Source of the DNA: Pterois miles
Taxonomy: Eukaryota > Chordata > Actinopteri > Perciformes > Scorpaenidae
DNA: 64,000 bases
Assembly (NCBI GenBank): GCA_947000775.1
Contig: CAMQGK010000328.1
Coordinates: 3,257,501 to 3,321,500 of the forward strand
Direction of reading: 5' to 3'
Below the pieces are notes generated by a model. The model was not told the origin of the DNA. It did not search any database and worked only from the letters and a program-made list of their open reading frames with translations. Both the position numbers and the translations under genes were made by a program. This document shows, piece by piece, positions 50,995-63,443 of the stretch. The first letter of the stretch is position 1. The number at the start of each line of letters is the position of its first letter.

Positions 50995-52061
50995 TACACA
51001 CACCACCCTTCTTATGACATTCAGACTCAAAGAACACTGTATATCAGGATAATTTTTACACTTCTCACCGTTCTCTTCTCCATGAAGCTGGTCAGGAATT
51101 CGTCTATGTCTGTGCGTCCCTCCAGGAAGTTTTCAGCCGTCTCCTCCGACTCCTCCTCAGCTTGGTGGGCTGCGACTTTTAACCGAGCCTGTAGAGTGCT
51201 CAGACTGCAACTCTAGTGGGGGATAAAGGACAAAAGAGATGACAGAGAGACGACTTCAGTGGAGTGTTTCAAGAATGTTTGGGTTGGTGTCATTGAGCGC
51301 TCCAATGTGTCCTTCATTAAAAACAATGTGCTCTTATGGTTAAATATGCAGTAGGCAGAATGTTTTAGGCATCATTGGGCAAAAAATCCATAATAATCTT
51401 TCAGCTCTGTTTAGCTTTAGAAAATCTAGCCTGTGACCAAAGAGAGAGCGTTCCTATTGGCTGTGCTTGGTCACAAACTTTCTCATTTCACAGCTAAACA
51501 GTAACTACAAGATGTTTCTAAAAACATCTGAGGAGAGAAATAGTCATTACATTAACAGAATATTGATTCATATTTGATCAGCACTGCCTAGTTTGACTGT
51601 TCAATCAGAGTTTGTGAGTGACTGACAGCTGCTCAGAGACTACAGACTCCAGATCAGCTCTGATTGGTTGTTTTCCTCTGGTCTGTGAAATCCTGCAGAT
51701 GCCGTTAGGAGCACCAGAGGACACAGAGGAACATGATTTCTTTCATTTCTATCCACTGCAGCTTTAAGTTAAAAACACTTAGAGTAGATTGTTTGGGCTC
51801 CAGCACTTCTAGGAACAACCCAAATGCTCAGTTTTGAGTCATGAAAATGGTAAACTGTAATCTGCAGCTTTAATACAAAAAGGAGCACCTGAAAAAACTA
51901 TTATAAATCAAACAATAGTAGAATGAGTGTAGCTTCTTACCTCACTGAGTTCATGCTGCCTCTGCATCCTTGTCTCAAAGGCCAACTTCATCTGAGTCAG
52001 CTGTTCGTACTGTTAACAGACAAAAACACATCATAAGCTGCTCGACAATAGCATGAATGTG

Positions 52062-52119
<58 letters not shown>

Positions 52120-55100
52120 CAGAGAGAGAGATTGGATGTGATATCTGACCTTATAGAGCATTTCTTGTCTTTTTCCTTCCAGCTGTGGCTCCATCTGAAG
52201 ATTTTTCTCTGTAAATGACACACAGAGATGCACAAAACTTGGTAATGCTTCTCTACATTTGCACTTGTTTCATGATTGACCATCGAGAACTTCAGCCCAG
52301 CGGCAGAAGAGAAACTTACTAGCCATGTCCACTATATTGGTGACCAGCTCTTCTTTATCACCGGTGACTTGTTTCAGTTGTGGCAAACTCACAAAGAACT
52401 CGAGCAAAACATCCTCGTTTTCAGACATGTCCGACAGCTGGATCAGACTAGAAGAACAGCAGGAAGTCAGAGAACAAAGCCATTAATTATGGGTACAAAA
52501 TAATATATTCCCCATCATCTAAAATAAGCATTATAACCACCTTACTACCTGTCTTAGTAACACTTATGATAACCATCATTTATAAATGAGAAATTGCTAG
52601 TTCATTAAACATTATTTTATTGTTAAAACAACATGAGCATTAATAATGTTTACTAATTATTAGTAATGCTATAATTTCTGTTATTTTATCAGTAGTTTGT
52701 GTAATATTAAACTATATACTGAAGAAGTTGTTTCTAAAACATTTATAGACATTACCAGAAACCAACTAACCATTGACAAAGTATTAAATACCTAGACACT
52801 TTACAAAATATAATTTTATAATCATCAGCTGCAACTTTGTAATAGCCATCCAAATAATGATAATAGATGGTTTACAAATCAATCAACCATTAACAGATAC
52901 TTATAATATAGTATAGAAAATGTGCAACAATAAACTGTTAAAATAACACAAATGGCAATCAGTTAACATTATTAATCAGAATTTGACAAATAACAAACAC
53001 TAATCATTTATAAATTCTAGTTATTATAAAGTGTTACCAATGTCTCAATTCATGAAATATATATTTAAAAGATGTTTTAAGTTGACACTATTTGGGAATA
53101 CTTTACTTCAAGTCAGAGAGTTCAGGAAAAGACTCAGGAATCTCAGGCATCTTGTACATGTGTCCGTTCAGTCCAGCCTGAAACAGACAGCAGTCGCATC
53201 AACAAGTCAGTGTAGATCTGTCTGAACCTGAGCGGTCAGCTGCAGAGCGTCAGTCATGTTATTCTACCTCTTCCTTTTAGCATCAGTTTTTTAAAATAAT
53301 ATATACAGTATTTATCTTTAGATATTTAATATAGGTTGATGAATCTGATGCTTTGCAAACTGTTTGCTTTTCAAAGCCCTGGAACTGGGGAAAGCTCCTC
53401 TGTGTTAATTCATGACAAGCTGTTTACAAGGTGACACTTTGTGTACTCCATGAAAACTTCTCGCTTGTATCATAGTTCTCTATGGCTGTATTCAAACTAC
53501 CTACTACATACTACTGAGGAACGCAGTATACAGCACATACTGCGTTCCTCAGTAGTATGTAGTGTGAAACAGTTAAAAGCATGTATTTAGCAGTGTTTGA
53601 CCTTTAAACCAGCTCTTAAAGCACTAGCCAAAAAAAATGTTTACTTTATCAGATACTGCAGGTTTAAACTGTCTATTCTAACAGCTCACAGTGAAATAAG
53701 ACAAACAGGATCATCAATGAGGGCTGACGGTTAACATAAAACATTGATCCACATTTACTCAAACTGCTTTTTCAGTTCGAGCTACAAACCAGTGGACTGA
53801 TCTCCCTCCAGATATCAGAGTAATGTTAGAAAGTGTCATGTTGTCTCAGCAGGTATCGCTCTGCTTCATCAGATTCAGCTCTTTCCCTCCTCTTCCCTCG
53901 CCACTCGAGGCAGCAATCCTGACAGGTGCTAGCTAGCTGTCACAGTAGTTTGTGGAGCTTCTTAACTCTGAAAACGTTGCAGCAAATGTTCAATTCATCA
54001 TATAATATTGTATAACTGTCAGCATTCAAAATCTGAATGTTCTGAAGTGAATTTAGTGATGAAATGGCTACAGAAAGGTTCAAAATAACATGTTTTTGGC
54101 TGCTGTTGTTGTAACCATAGCCTCCAGACCCGTTCTGTTCGGGACACACTGGGCGAGGTAGACTGGTCCGATGCAGACTAGAGATTTTTCCAAATCAGTA
54201 CAACATCCTGGTATTTTTGGTATACTACAGCTTTTACTTTTGCTTGCATACTACATTTTGATAATATCAGTGCATACTACTAGTATGGTATGCGGTTTAG
54301 AATACAGCCCATGTGTTTCGAACAGATGTTATCAACCCACTGACTTGTGTACGATATCCTTTATCACAGTACCTGTGAGTCTCCAGTAGGAACAGGCAGC
54401 GGCAGGTCAGAAATCAGTCCGTACGGGGCTGGAGCTCGAGGGGGCCCGTGGGCGCTATCGACCCCTGGGTGAGGCATGAGAGCTGGAGCTGGGCCTGGAC
54501 CAGGAGGCGGTGTGTGACTGGGGCCCACATGGCGAGGACCGTAGTGGTAAGCCTGAGTGGGGTAAGGAGCCATGCCCGACGCCTTGTACATGCTGCTGGG
54601 TAAACGTGGGAGGAAGTAAAATTATTTCATTACAGCATCACAAACAAATAGATTTTGTTATGTTTCATAGCAATAAAAATATTTTTTATAAGCTAGTTAC
54701 TTTACTAGTTTTATTTAACATGGTTATTTTATTAACCAGCTTCACTGTAAGGAACTTGGGATGCGAGGAAACCACTCGAAAGAATTTTTAAATGTTTTGA
54801 AAAAAAAAACAATAACTGCCCAAAAAAAAAAAGGAGGGAAAAAAATTTAAAAAAAGGCAGGGTTAAAAAAACCGTGTAATGAGAAAGCACTGAGAGATGT
54901 GTGAAGTGTCCAGAATGTAAGAGGATCTCACTATGGAAAACCAGCAGGGCCCGTGGACATCAAGGCAGGAGGACTCTTCCAGAACTCGTCCAGCAGACTC
55001 TGAATGACCTTACCCAGATCTGAGTGCATCCCAAACTACAACATACACAACAAGCAGAACACTTTAAGATAAATGAGAATAGCATTATATATCTAAAGCA

Positions 55101-58100
55101 TGAACTAGCAAAGAAGTTAAATAAAATATGTGGGTTTTCTTAATTGAGAAGAAAGAGGCAAAGAGAGAACCAGGAAAAAAAAAACCCATAAAAACAAGTC
55201 ATGTTGCTACAGGCTGCTGGGAAAAATCAGGAGAAGGCTGGAAAACCCATGCTTACATGAGGCTGGTTTGCAATCAGTTTTCTACCCTCATCTCTGTTTT
55301 GAACCATGGTTGGGATATTTTATGAATATGTTTACATGCACACTGGTATCTCTGCTATGATCAGTTTTTTTGTGTATGCAGTTTATGTATTATTTGTACT
55401 TGTAAACAATACTGCCTGGTTTTAACCTGGATAAATTTTTGTTTATACTCATGTGAAACACCGTGGCGCGGGCCTCCGTAGATGGCATGCACAGTACAAG
55501 CATGCACAGAGGTGTTTATATTGAGTGAGTTGTTCATTGCAATATTTTTGGAAGCACCAGGAGGCGTACAAAGTAAATATTCTGTGGATAAGCAAGAAGT
55601 CAATGATCGACAGCAGGAATAGGCTGTCTGTCAACAGCAGTAAACACTAACATCGACGTACCACCAAACATTGCATTTGTGTACTGTGGTTATTACTGTT
55701 GCTTACCTCCAAGTCTAAATTACTTTCTGTGTCTTGGTGCATCCCCTCAGGTTGCCACGCTTTCCATGAGACCTTTTTTTATTTTTTACAAACTGATCTC
55801 TCATATTTTCTCTGCAGCAGAAAGCCTCTTCCTTGAACATGCTTTTCATGTATTTGGCAAAATATAATTAATAATTCATTAATAGTTATCAAAAAGAAAA
55901 GTGCCACTGTGTTATTTTAAAAAATAAAAAAAAAAAAAAATTATCACCATCAACAAAAAGGTCAGCATCAGGTCAACCAGCATTAGAGCTTTTTAAACAA
56001 CACTAGCATCTACTAGGCCAGCACCATATGAGGAGAATCTGCCATGTGTGATAACACTGTTCAATACTTCAATGAGTGTGCATATTAAGATAAGATAAGA
56101 TAAGATAAGATTTCTTTATTAGTCCACAGTGGGGAAATTTAACGTTACAGCAGCAATAAAATAAAATAAATTAGTATATAATAATAGAAAATAGAAGAAA
56201 AAGTAAAGACAGAAAAAATGTGTCCATATATAATGATATAATTGTAATAAGTCATTTTGCACTTGTGTTTGGTGAGTTTGTTGTGAATGTGACTGTGATT
56301 GTGGTTTACTGGGAGCAGTGTTGGTTGTGGAGTTAACAGCTGCAGGCAGGAAGGACCTTCTGTAACGCTCCTTCGTACACTTAGGGTGTAGCAGCCTGTC
56401 ACTGAAGGGCTCTCCAGAGCTCTGATGGTGCCTCTCATGGGGTGGGAGTCCTTCTCCATCATGGATGACAGCTTAGCCGTCATCCTCCTCTCTCCCACCA
56501 CCTGCACTGAGTCCAGAGAGCATCCCAGGACAGAGCTGGCCCTTTTGATGATCTTATCCAGCCTCTTCCTGTCTGCAGCTGTGATGCTGCTGCCCCAGCA
56601 AACCACTCCATAAAATATGGCTGATGCCACCACGGTGTCATAAAAAGTTTTCAGGAGTGTCCCCTGCACTCCAAAAGACCTCAGTCTCCTGAGCAGATAC
56701 AGTCTGCTCTGGCTTTCTTATGGAGTGCAGAGGAGTTTGTTGTCCAGTCCAGTTTATTGTTAGGTGAACACCCAGGTATTTATAAGATGTCACTATCTCA
56801 ATGTCTGATCCCTGGATGTTCACCGGTGTTGGAGGGGATGAGTTTGCCTGCGGAAATCCACCACCAGCTCTTTAGTTTTCCCCGCGTTGATCTGGAGGTG
56901 GTTCCGCAGGCACCAGTCCACGAAGTCCTGGGAAAGTTCTCTGTCTCCGCGTCGTCCCCATAGTGATGAGGCCGACGATAGAGAGTCGTAGAGAACTTCT
57001 GCAGGTGACAGGTTGGTGAATTGTAAGTGAAGTCTGCAGTGTAGAGCGTGAAGAGGAACGGAGCCAGAACCGTTCCCTGCGGGGCCCCCACACTGCAGAC
57101 CACCGTGTCTGAAATGAAGTCCTGTGTCCTCACAAACTGTGGGCGGTTTGTGAGGTAGTCAGTTCCAGGATGTTAGATGGTGATCTACCCCTGCAGTCTC
57201 CAGTTTGTCCCCAGAAGTGTCGGCTGGATGGTGTTGAAAGCACTGGAGAAATCAAAGAACATGATCCTCACAGTGCTGCCAGGTTTCTCCAGGTGAGACA
57301 GAGCTCGGTCCACAAGGAAGATGACGGCATCATCCACCCCAATGCCAGGTTGATAGGCAAACTGTAGTGGGTCCATGGATGGACTCACCACAGGGCGGAG
57401 ATGTTGGAGGACCAGGCGCTCCAGGGCCTTCATCAGGTGGGATGTTAATGCCACCGGCCTGAAGCTGCTGGGGTCCTTGGGGTGTGGGGTCTTGGGCACA
57501 GGTACCACGCAGGATGTCTTCCACAGTTGTGGTACCTTCCTCAGCTTCAGGCTCAGGTTGAATAGGTGTCCAAAAGTCCCACACAGCTGATCTGCGCAGG
57601 ACTTCAGGAGCCTGGAGCTGATGCCATCTGGACCCGTAGCCTTCCTCACGTTCATTTCATGAACTGGTTCTTCACCTGAAGTGTTGTGAAGGACAAACTG
57701 GAGAGGGGGGCTGTGTGTAGAGGCAGAGGAGGGGGTTGGTGGGGGGTCAGGGCTGAGTAGTGGAGCAGAGGGGGTTGTCTGTGTGACAGGTCTGCTGGAG
57801 CATAGGTAGAGCTGTAGGTGTCGATGTAGTGGGGGGTATTGTTGTGCTGAAGGTGGTGAAGGAGGAGGAGGAGGGGGGCACTGTTTGAAGAGGGAGATGG
57901 AGGGGGCTGCAGCAGGGTGGACTGGGCCGGGGGAGGGGTAGGTGTAGGTGACTCATTGAACCTGTTAAAGTAGTGGTTCAAATCATTCACCCACTTTAGG
58001 TCTCCCACAGCCTTGGAGTCTGGTTTTTGTGGCCTGAGATGGTTTTTAGGCCTTTCCAGACTCCACTGATATTGTTCTGCTGCAGCTGTTCCTCCATCTT

Positions 58101-61100
58101 CCTCCTGTAGCTGTTCTTCCCCTCCCTGATTTTCCTCCTTAGCTCCCTCTGAACAGCCTTCAGCTCCTCCTTTTTCCTGATCTAAAGGCCCCTTCTTCTC
58201 TTAAGGAGGGCTTTATATAGGATTAATCAGGGTTTGTTATTGGAAAAACACCTTCCGTCCTGGTTGGTAAGGTGTTTTCCACACAGAAGTTTATGTAGTC
58301 CGTGATGCAGCCCGTCAGTCCGTCTATTCCTCCCCATGAGAGTCCCAGAGTTCCTCCCACACTGTTGTGTTGAAACAGTCCTGCAGAGCTTCCTCAGCTT
58401 CTTTGGACCATGTCCTCACTGTGCGGGAGACGGTGGTTCTCTGTGTACAGGGGTCTGTACACAGGCTGGAGATGAACAGGTTGTGGTCTGATCTTCCCAG
58501 GGGGGAGGGGGGATGATGTGTATGCCTCCTTGCAGTTGGCATACAATAAGTCAGGTTTTATTGTTCGTGTGCAGCATGACACATACTGGGTGAAAGTTGG
58601 TAGAGTGGAGGACAGAGAGACATGATTAAAGTCTCCAGAGACCAGGAGGAGGGCCTGAGGGTGCTGTGTCTGCAGCCTGCTAGTGACTGAATAGACGACA
58701 TCACAAGCTGTGTCACCGTTAGAGAGGGGGAACATACACAGCCATCATAATAACATGTGTAAATTCCCGCGGTAAATAATACGGCCTCATACTAAGAGCG
58801 AGCAGCTCGATGTCCCTGCTGCAGTGTTGGTCTTTAACAGTGATGTGACCAGGGTTACACCATCTATCATTCACAAACACCGCCAGACCTCCTCCTTTCC
58901 TCTTCCGCTTTCTCTCGTCCTGTCCGCCCGCACCAACTTAAACCCGTCCAGCTCCGTCACCGCGTCCGTGGTCGCCGCCGTCAGCCACGTCTCGGTGAAC
59001 ACCATCATACTGCACTCCCGGTATTCCCTCTGATGTCGGGTCAGCGCCGCCAGCTCGTCCATCTTGTTGGGGAGAGTCTCCATTCCCCATCAAAACAGAC
59101 GGGAGGACTGGTTTGTATTTCATCCTCCGTGCGCGACGCTGAGCTCCAGCCCGACATCCTCTTCTTCTCCTTTTTCTCCGGGGGAACAGCGGGTCTTTCC
59201 TTGGGTGAGGGGCGCTGTGTTGCGGAGCGCCAACAGCTGATCCCTGGTGTAAACAAAGGGTCTGCTCGTCGGGTCCCCGCACACGGACGTAAACATCGTG
59301 AAAGTTGATGAAAAGTTACGACCAAAGCTGCTGCTTTGGTCTCCATAATTCCGGAAAGACTGTTGGATTAGAGGACTTAATAATGGCAAATGAAAGAAAA
59401 GAATAAAAAGTTTTTGAAGAGAAAAACTCTAGAATGAGCAGGAGCTGCTGTAACAGGCGGCCACTCACGCAGCGCCATGTTACCTTTCTATTAGCTATAA
59501 TTATGTCAGTCTGGTTGTTTTTAAATTCAGAACTGGATTAAAATTAACTATTTAAAATACAACTAGGATACATGTTGTTTTTTAGAGCAGCAACAGTAAT
59601 GTTTACTACAGCAAAGTCACCTCAATTTGGTACAGAAATGAAAGAAAGTCAGATGCTGACGGGTCAAACCAATGCTCGACGGGCAAAGATGATCAGAAAC
59701 CTGCATAATGATGGAATTATGAATGAAAGAGATGACAAAAAATATATTTCATGTAAAGGCTGACATGTGCCCGTTCTGCTGTGGAAACTACCTGACTTTG
59801 AGTCACTACTTTCAGTTTCAGTCAGATGTCAGATTTATGTATTTTGGATACAGTTATGAGTAATGATCTTTTCTTCAATCCCAACATACTGCTGCCATGG
59901 TGCTAAGTTTTATTACAGGGTTTCTTCTAACATAGCACATTATGAAATGAGGTTTTTGTTAATGGTGTAAATGCACAGCAAGAAAGATAATGTCAGCAGT
60001 CAAAATAATGTCAGCTCACCTCTACATCACATAATCATAGTACTACTGGCAACTTTACAGAAGAGGTAAAAAAAGACACCTGCTTCAATGTGCATGTTAG
60101 CACTCACCACTACCATCTACCCAGCTTATAAATTGGCCAACGGTGGATTTCATTAATGTTTTATACTGCAGATCTGGAAAAACCCAACCACCTGATCTCT
60201 TTGAACCCTTTAAGCATTCTTGGCACCTGAAGAAACCTGAAGAAAAAGCCTAGACAGCTACTTACATTAGTGATGAGGGGGCTGGTGATCATGGTGCCAT
60301 TATTGCTGTCGACTAAATGATGACCAACAGGGGGGTAGACACTAACCACTGGCTTCTCCTGGGGGAACTGAGGAGGCAGCAGACTAGAGGAAAGACAAAA
60401 GATTCACCTTTCAGGAATCCCAGTAACACAATACGTACTGGAAACAACAAGTTTTAAAATATGTAATCAATATTGTAATAAGACATTATGGTAGGGTAGC
60501 CGTACTACAGTATATAGTGAAGCCTGAGCAACACTGGAGGTGATGTGGTAAAGGTGTTCACTAACAGCTCTCATGAGCTCGCAAATTTGACTAGTTTATG
60601 CCGTGGGACTAAAGCCAGAGACATGTTGTTTGGATTGCAAAGTGGCCTCTCCTGCTTCTCTTGTCTTTCTTCTCTGTCTTATGAAAATATGAAACGCTGG
60701 TGTTGCCCCCTCTGCTACCACTCAAGAGGACAGAGTTATTAAACATTTTTTGTGTTCTTGTGCACATTAGTTGTAATTAATGCATATCTATGATTGTTTG
60801 GAAATGGGAAAAAAAAATGAGAATAAAACTTTTAACCATGTATAATAACGGTTATGTGAAATTAGCATCCATATTTTTGTAACTTCAACTATACAAGTAT
60901 GGTAGTTATAAAAAATATAACCAATTCACTGACAAGTGTGTGATGTGGTTAATTAGTTTTCCAACCGTTCACTCTGACTGGATGTGCTCACAAAGACGTA
61001 CTCACATGTTAACACTAATGGTGGAGTTGTTGACTGTGAATGGTATTCTGTACTCCACATCTTTCTGGATCTCTGCAAGGCTGTTGGGAAACCGACAGAC

Positions 61101-63443
61101 ATAATCAGTAATCTTGTGTATCTGTAGTTGTGATCAACACATCTAGTAAACTTACTGTGTGTCTTCCATCAATGTTAATCAATATTCTGCTTGTTTGTAG
61201 AGATAGATAGATTCATAACGATACGAGAGTAGGGGTGAAAGAAAGCTGGAGCTGATCCCAGCTGACAGGGGGCGAAGGAGGGTTCACCCTTTACAGGTCA
61301 CCAGACTATCACAGGGCTGACACAGAGATAGACAACCATTTACTCTCACATTCACACCTACGGGCCATTCAGAGTCAACAGTTAACCTGCATATCTTTGG
61401 ACTGTGGGAGGAAGCTGGAGAAGAAGAAGAACCCAGAGAAAACTGAAGCTAACAATAAGACAAAAAGACTTTTTCACATAGATTCACATTAGGAAAGACA
61501 CATCTGTAACAAGGCAGATAATTTGTTTTTTAGGTGAATGAACTTCCCAGTATGAACACGTGATTATCTCTGCTTCCTTCTCCCATTGTGTTTAAATATA
61601 AAACACTGAGTGTATTTAGCCCTTTACACATACATGAAATGATTTTAACAGTATTTGTGTTATATGCTTTTTTAAACATTTCTATCAAACCCATCCTTGG
61701 CTGAACATAATGCCGCATCTGAAGGGATCAACAGAAGTCCTGTTTTTCTTATAAGAATTTCTCTATAAGTATTTCAAAGTTATGTTGCATTGAACATTTA
61801 CACCATCAGCTGCCCAGATCTACTATTTAATTTATTAGGAGAAAAGCCTGTGTCATATCCGCACTATTTAAGGATGACGTCTTCCTCTACTTTATATTGT
61901 TATAACAGTTTTCTATATTTTAAGAGCCACTTTTACCCCTGGATTTTCAATATTTATGTAGCCTTGTAAGTTACTGTCAGCTATGATTGCTTGTATAGGG
62001 GTGGTTATGGGGTGGCAGTAGCTCAGTCTGTAGGGAGTTGGCTTGGGAACCGGAGGGTCACCGGTTCAAGTCCCGACATGGACCAAAAACTGAGTGTGAA
62101 CTGGTAGCTGGAGAGGTGCCAGTTTACCTCTTGGGCACTGCCGAGGTGCCCCTGAGCAAGGCACCAAACCCCCAACTGCTCGGGGCGCTTGTCTAGAGCA
62201 GCCCCCTCACTCTGACACCTCTCCATTACTGCATGTGTGTGTGTGTGTTTGTGTGCATGTACCATGTATAAGTTCAACAGAGTGTAAATTGAATTTCCCC
62301 ACTGTGGGACTAATAAAGGTAGATCTTCTTCTTCTTATTCTCTCTTCAATGTTTTTCCATTGGGCATCATATGGTGGATTGCACCAGAAATATCATAGGT
62401 CTGTCCTGCTCCCCAATAATAATCTCTAAGCCCCCATCACCCACTTTTTTTCTCCATGCATTTATTTTTAACATCATTGCCATGCCGCATTCAGCATCCA
62501 TCACAGCACATTAACCTCTGTGGACCGTGCAATCCCACGAATTTCACATCTTAAAGCATGAGCAAGCGTGTGTCATCCCATTTCTTTGTCACGTACAAAC
62601 TTCAGGAGGGAGATGATTTAATGCATTCAGCTGACAAGAGATGAACTAAGAGAACAGTCTGTGTATGCTGGCGGTTAATGTAAAACTGAGTAGAAAGAAA
62701 ACAAACAAACCGTGACCGAGAGGACAGAGCTCCTTAGTAAACAAAGGCTAATACTTTAATCGCCACGTCTAATTAGCTAGCTCCTCCTAAAACTACACGC
62801 GTGACGCGTTGGCGTGGCAAACACTGGAATGATCACAGGACAGGACGAGCCAGCTACAGCACGTGTCATCATCCCTATTAATAGACACTGTAACGGTCAC
62901 TGCTTGACTTAATTAACTCGCCAGCCAACACGGCGTCCCTCACAGCTAGCTAGCTAGCTAGCTACGAGGCAAGATTAGCAAACATTAGCCGCTCGACGAC
63001 CACACTGGGATATGTCACAGAACTGGTTGAGGGTTCACGTAAAATCCCCAGCATAAGTTTATGATATATCTACAGAATCAAATGGACAAGTGTACGAAAA
63101 ACGAGACTATAAGCTAAAACGTTTGTTAGCCTAACGTCATTCCTCTGACTCAACTGTAAGCCAGGTGGCTAGCTATGCGAAGTAAACACCAGCGGTGTGT
63201 GTAAACCCAATCAACGTGTTTTGTTAAATGGCCAGGAAACATCATTGTGACCATATTCTGGGTTTGACAAATCACTGTTATATTCAACAAGCTAAACGCC
63301 GTGGTCTGGTTGTATGTGGCCGGTTCACTTTACCTGGGATGAGCCGCTTTAAGGGACTCGATCTGCCGCTGTTTTTGTTGCTGTAGGCTGTTCAGAGGAG
63401 GGAGAGGTCCGGAGCCTTTGGACAGGGGGAAAAGCCAGTTCAT
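50823..63443 (-). CDS. vps37a: VPS37A, ESCRT-I subunit (11 coding exons, complete)
   Basis: ESCRT-I component that joins TSG101, VPS28 and MVB12/UBAP1 on endosomes to sort ubiquitinated cargo into multivesicular bodies. Coding exons, in transcript order: 63443-63334, 61080-61006, 60383-60266, 55035-54932, 54595-54373, 53177-53107, 52447-52320, 52208-52150, 52009-51941, 51212-51069 and 50903-50823. Each is bounded by AG/GT and all phases agree, giving 393 residues (human about 397). The start reads MNWLFPLSKGSGPLPP, followed by the QQQKQR motif. The N-terminal UEV-like region spans exons 2-4 (YRIPFTVNNSTI, LLPPQFPQEKPVVSVYPP, LDEFWKSPPA). A proline-rich linker follows in exon 5. The C-terminal Mod(r) coiled-coil region includes QLKQVTGDKEELV, LQARLKVAAHQAEEESE and DEFLTSFMEKRT, and ends QFPTSH then stop. 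Intron 3 carries an L2 LINE; other introns carry MITEs. Identification is by recalled similarity to vertebrate VPS37A and I am very sure of it. Confidence 0.96.
50956..50991 (+). repeat. (TA)n microsatellite in the last vps37a intron
   Basis: About 18 TA units inside a 165-base intron between exons 10 and 11. Confidence 0.9.
51343..51777 (+). mobile_element. MITE family B copy, in vps37a intron 9
   Basis: Matches 44762-45349 through TATGCAGTAGGCAGAATGTT, GAGCGTTCCTATTGGCTGTG, GAATATTGATTCATATTTGA and TTCTATCCACTGCAGCTTTAA. It has lost internal segments. Confidence 0.75.
52066..52130 (+). repeat. (TG)n(AG)n microsatellite in vps37a intron 8
   Basis: TG run to about 52106, followed by a GA-rich tract. 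On the transcribed strand it becomes a CT/CA tract close to the exon 9 donor side of the intron. Confidence 0.9.
52557..53038. mobile_element. MITE family C, in vps37a intron 6
   Basis: Left AGTAACACTTATGATAACCA and right CTAGTTATTATAAAGTGTTA form an imperfect inverted repeat around an AT-rich, mostly palindromic interior. It lies between vps37a exons 6 and 7. No coding capacity. Confidence 0.7.
53483..54310. mobile_element. MITE family D, in vps37a intron 5
   Basis: Left GGCTGTATTCAAACTAC and right GGTTTAGAATACAGCCC form an inverted repeat; CATACTACT-type motifs recur near both ends. A perfect 26-bp hairpin sits just inside the left end (53504-53562). Confidence 0.65.
53504..53562. repeat. 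Perfect 26-bp inverted repeat with 7-base loop
   Basis: Bases 53504-53529 are exactly the reverse complement of 53537-53562, separated by ACAGCAC. In the vps37a pre-mRNA this could form a stable hairpin. It belongs to the left end of the MITE D element. Confidence 0.95.
56092..59346 (-). mobile_element. L2/CR1-clade LINE, near full length but frame-broken, in vps37a intron 3
   Basis: Minus-strand non-LTR retrotransposon. From its 5' side: a short frame at 59346-59041 beginning METKAAALVV; an apurinic-type endonuclease region (about 59083-58324) with VFTETWL, LLLVSGDFNH and GRSDHNLF in more than one frame; then reverse transcriptase (57655-57185) with VRKATGPDGISSRLLKSCA, SCVVPVPK, FRPVALTSHLMKALERL, PLQFAYQPGIGVDDA and FFDFSSAFNTIQP. 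This continues in shifted frames with GAPQGTVLAPFLFTLYTADF (57133 onward) and FYDTVVASAIFYGVVCWGSS (about 56650). The 3' end reads TTTCCCCACTGTGG-ACTAATAAAG, then (ATCTT)n. The frame breaks in the palm domain, at the catalytic FSDD-type motif (about 57000). It is a dead copy, sense to the host gene. The 5' boundary and target duplication were not resolved. Confidence 0.88.
61241..61445 (+). mobile_element. RTE-like interspersed repeat fragment
   Basis: AGCTGATCCCAGCTGACA, AGGTCACCAGACTATCACAG, CATTCACACCTACGGGCCAT and CTTTGGACTGTGGGAGGAAG match a very common teleost repeat, an RTE-class 3' region as I recall. It lies in vps37a intron 1. Confidence 0.65.
62009..62337 (+). mobile_element. tRNA-derived SINE with an L2-type 3' tail, copy 1
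   Basis: The head has a tRNA-like pol III promoter: box A-like GGCAGTAGCTCAGTCTGTAG near 62014 and box B-like CCGGTTCAAGTCC near 62064. A body of about 200 bases follows, then the tail AATTTCCCCACTGTGGGACT and AATAAAGG, ending in (CTT)n. The tail matches the 3' end of the L2 LINE at 56092, which suggests mobilisation by L2 machinery. It sits in vps37a intron 1, antisense to the gene. Confidence 0.85.
62937..62964 (+). repeat. (AGCT)n short tandem repeat
   Basis: About six units of the self-complementary tetramer AGCT/GCTA, in vps37a intron 1. Confidence 0.8.

Noticed and set aside
54364..54591. Separate small proline-rich gene
   Set aside because: It is vps37a exon 5: splice sites, phase and the C-terminal PLPVPTGD motif place it in that gene.
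62009..62085. tRNA gene, from box A and box B motifs here and at 27855-27932 on the minus strand
   Set aside because: The motifs are followed by a long common body and an L2-like tail, and the tRNA cloverleaf is degenerate. They are SINE heads.
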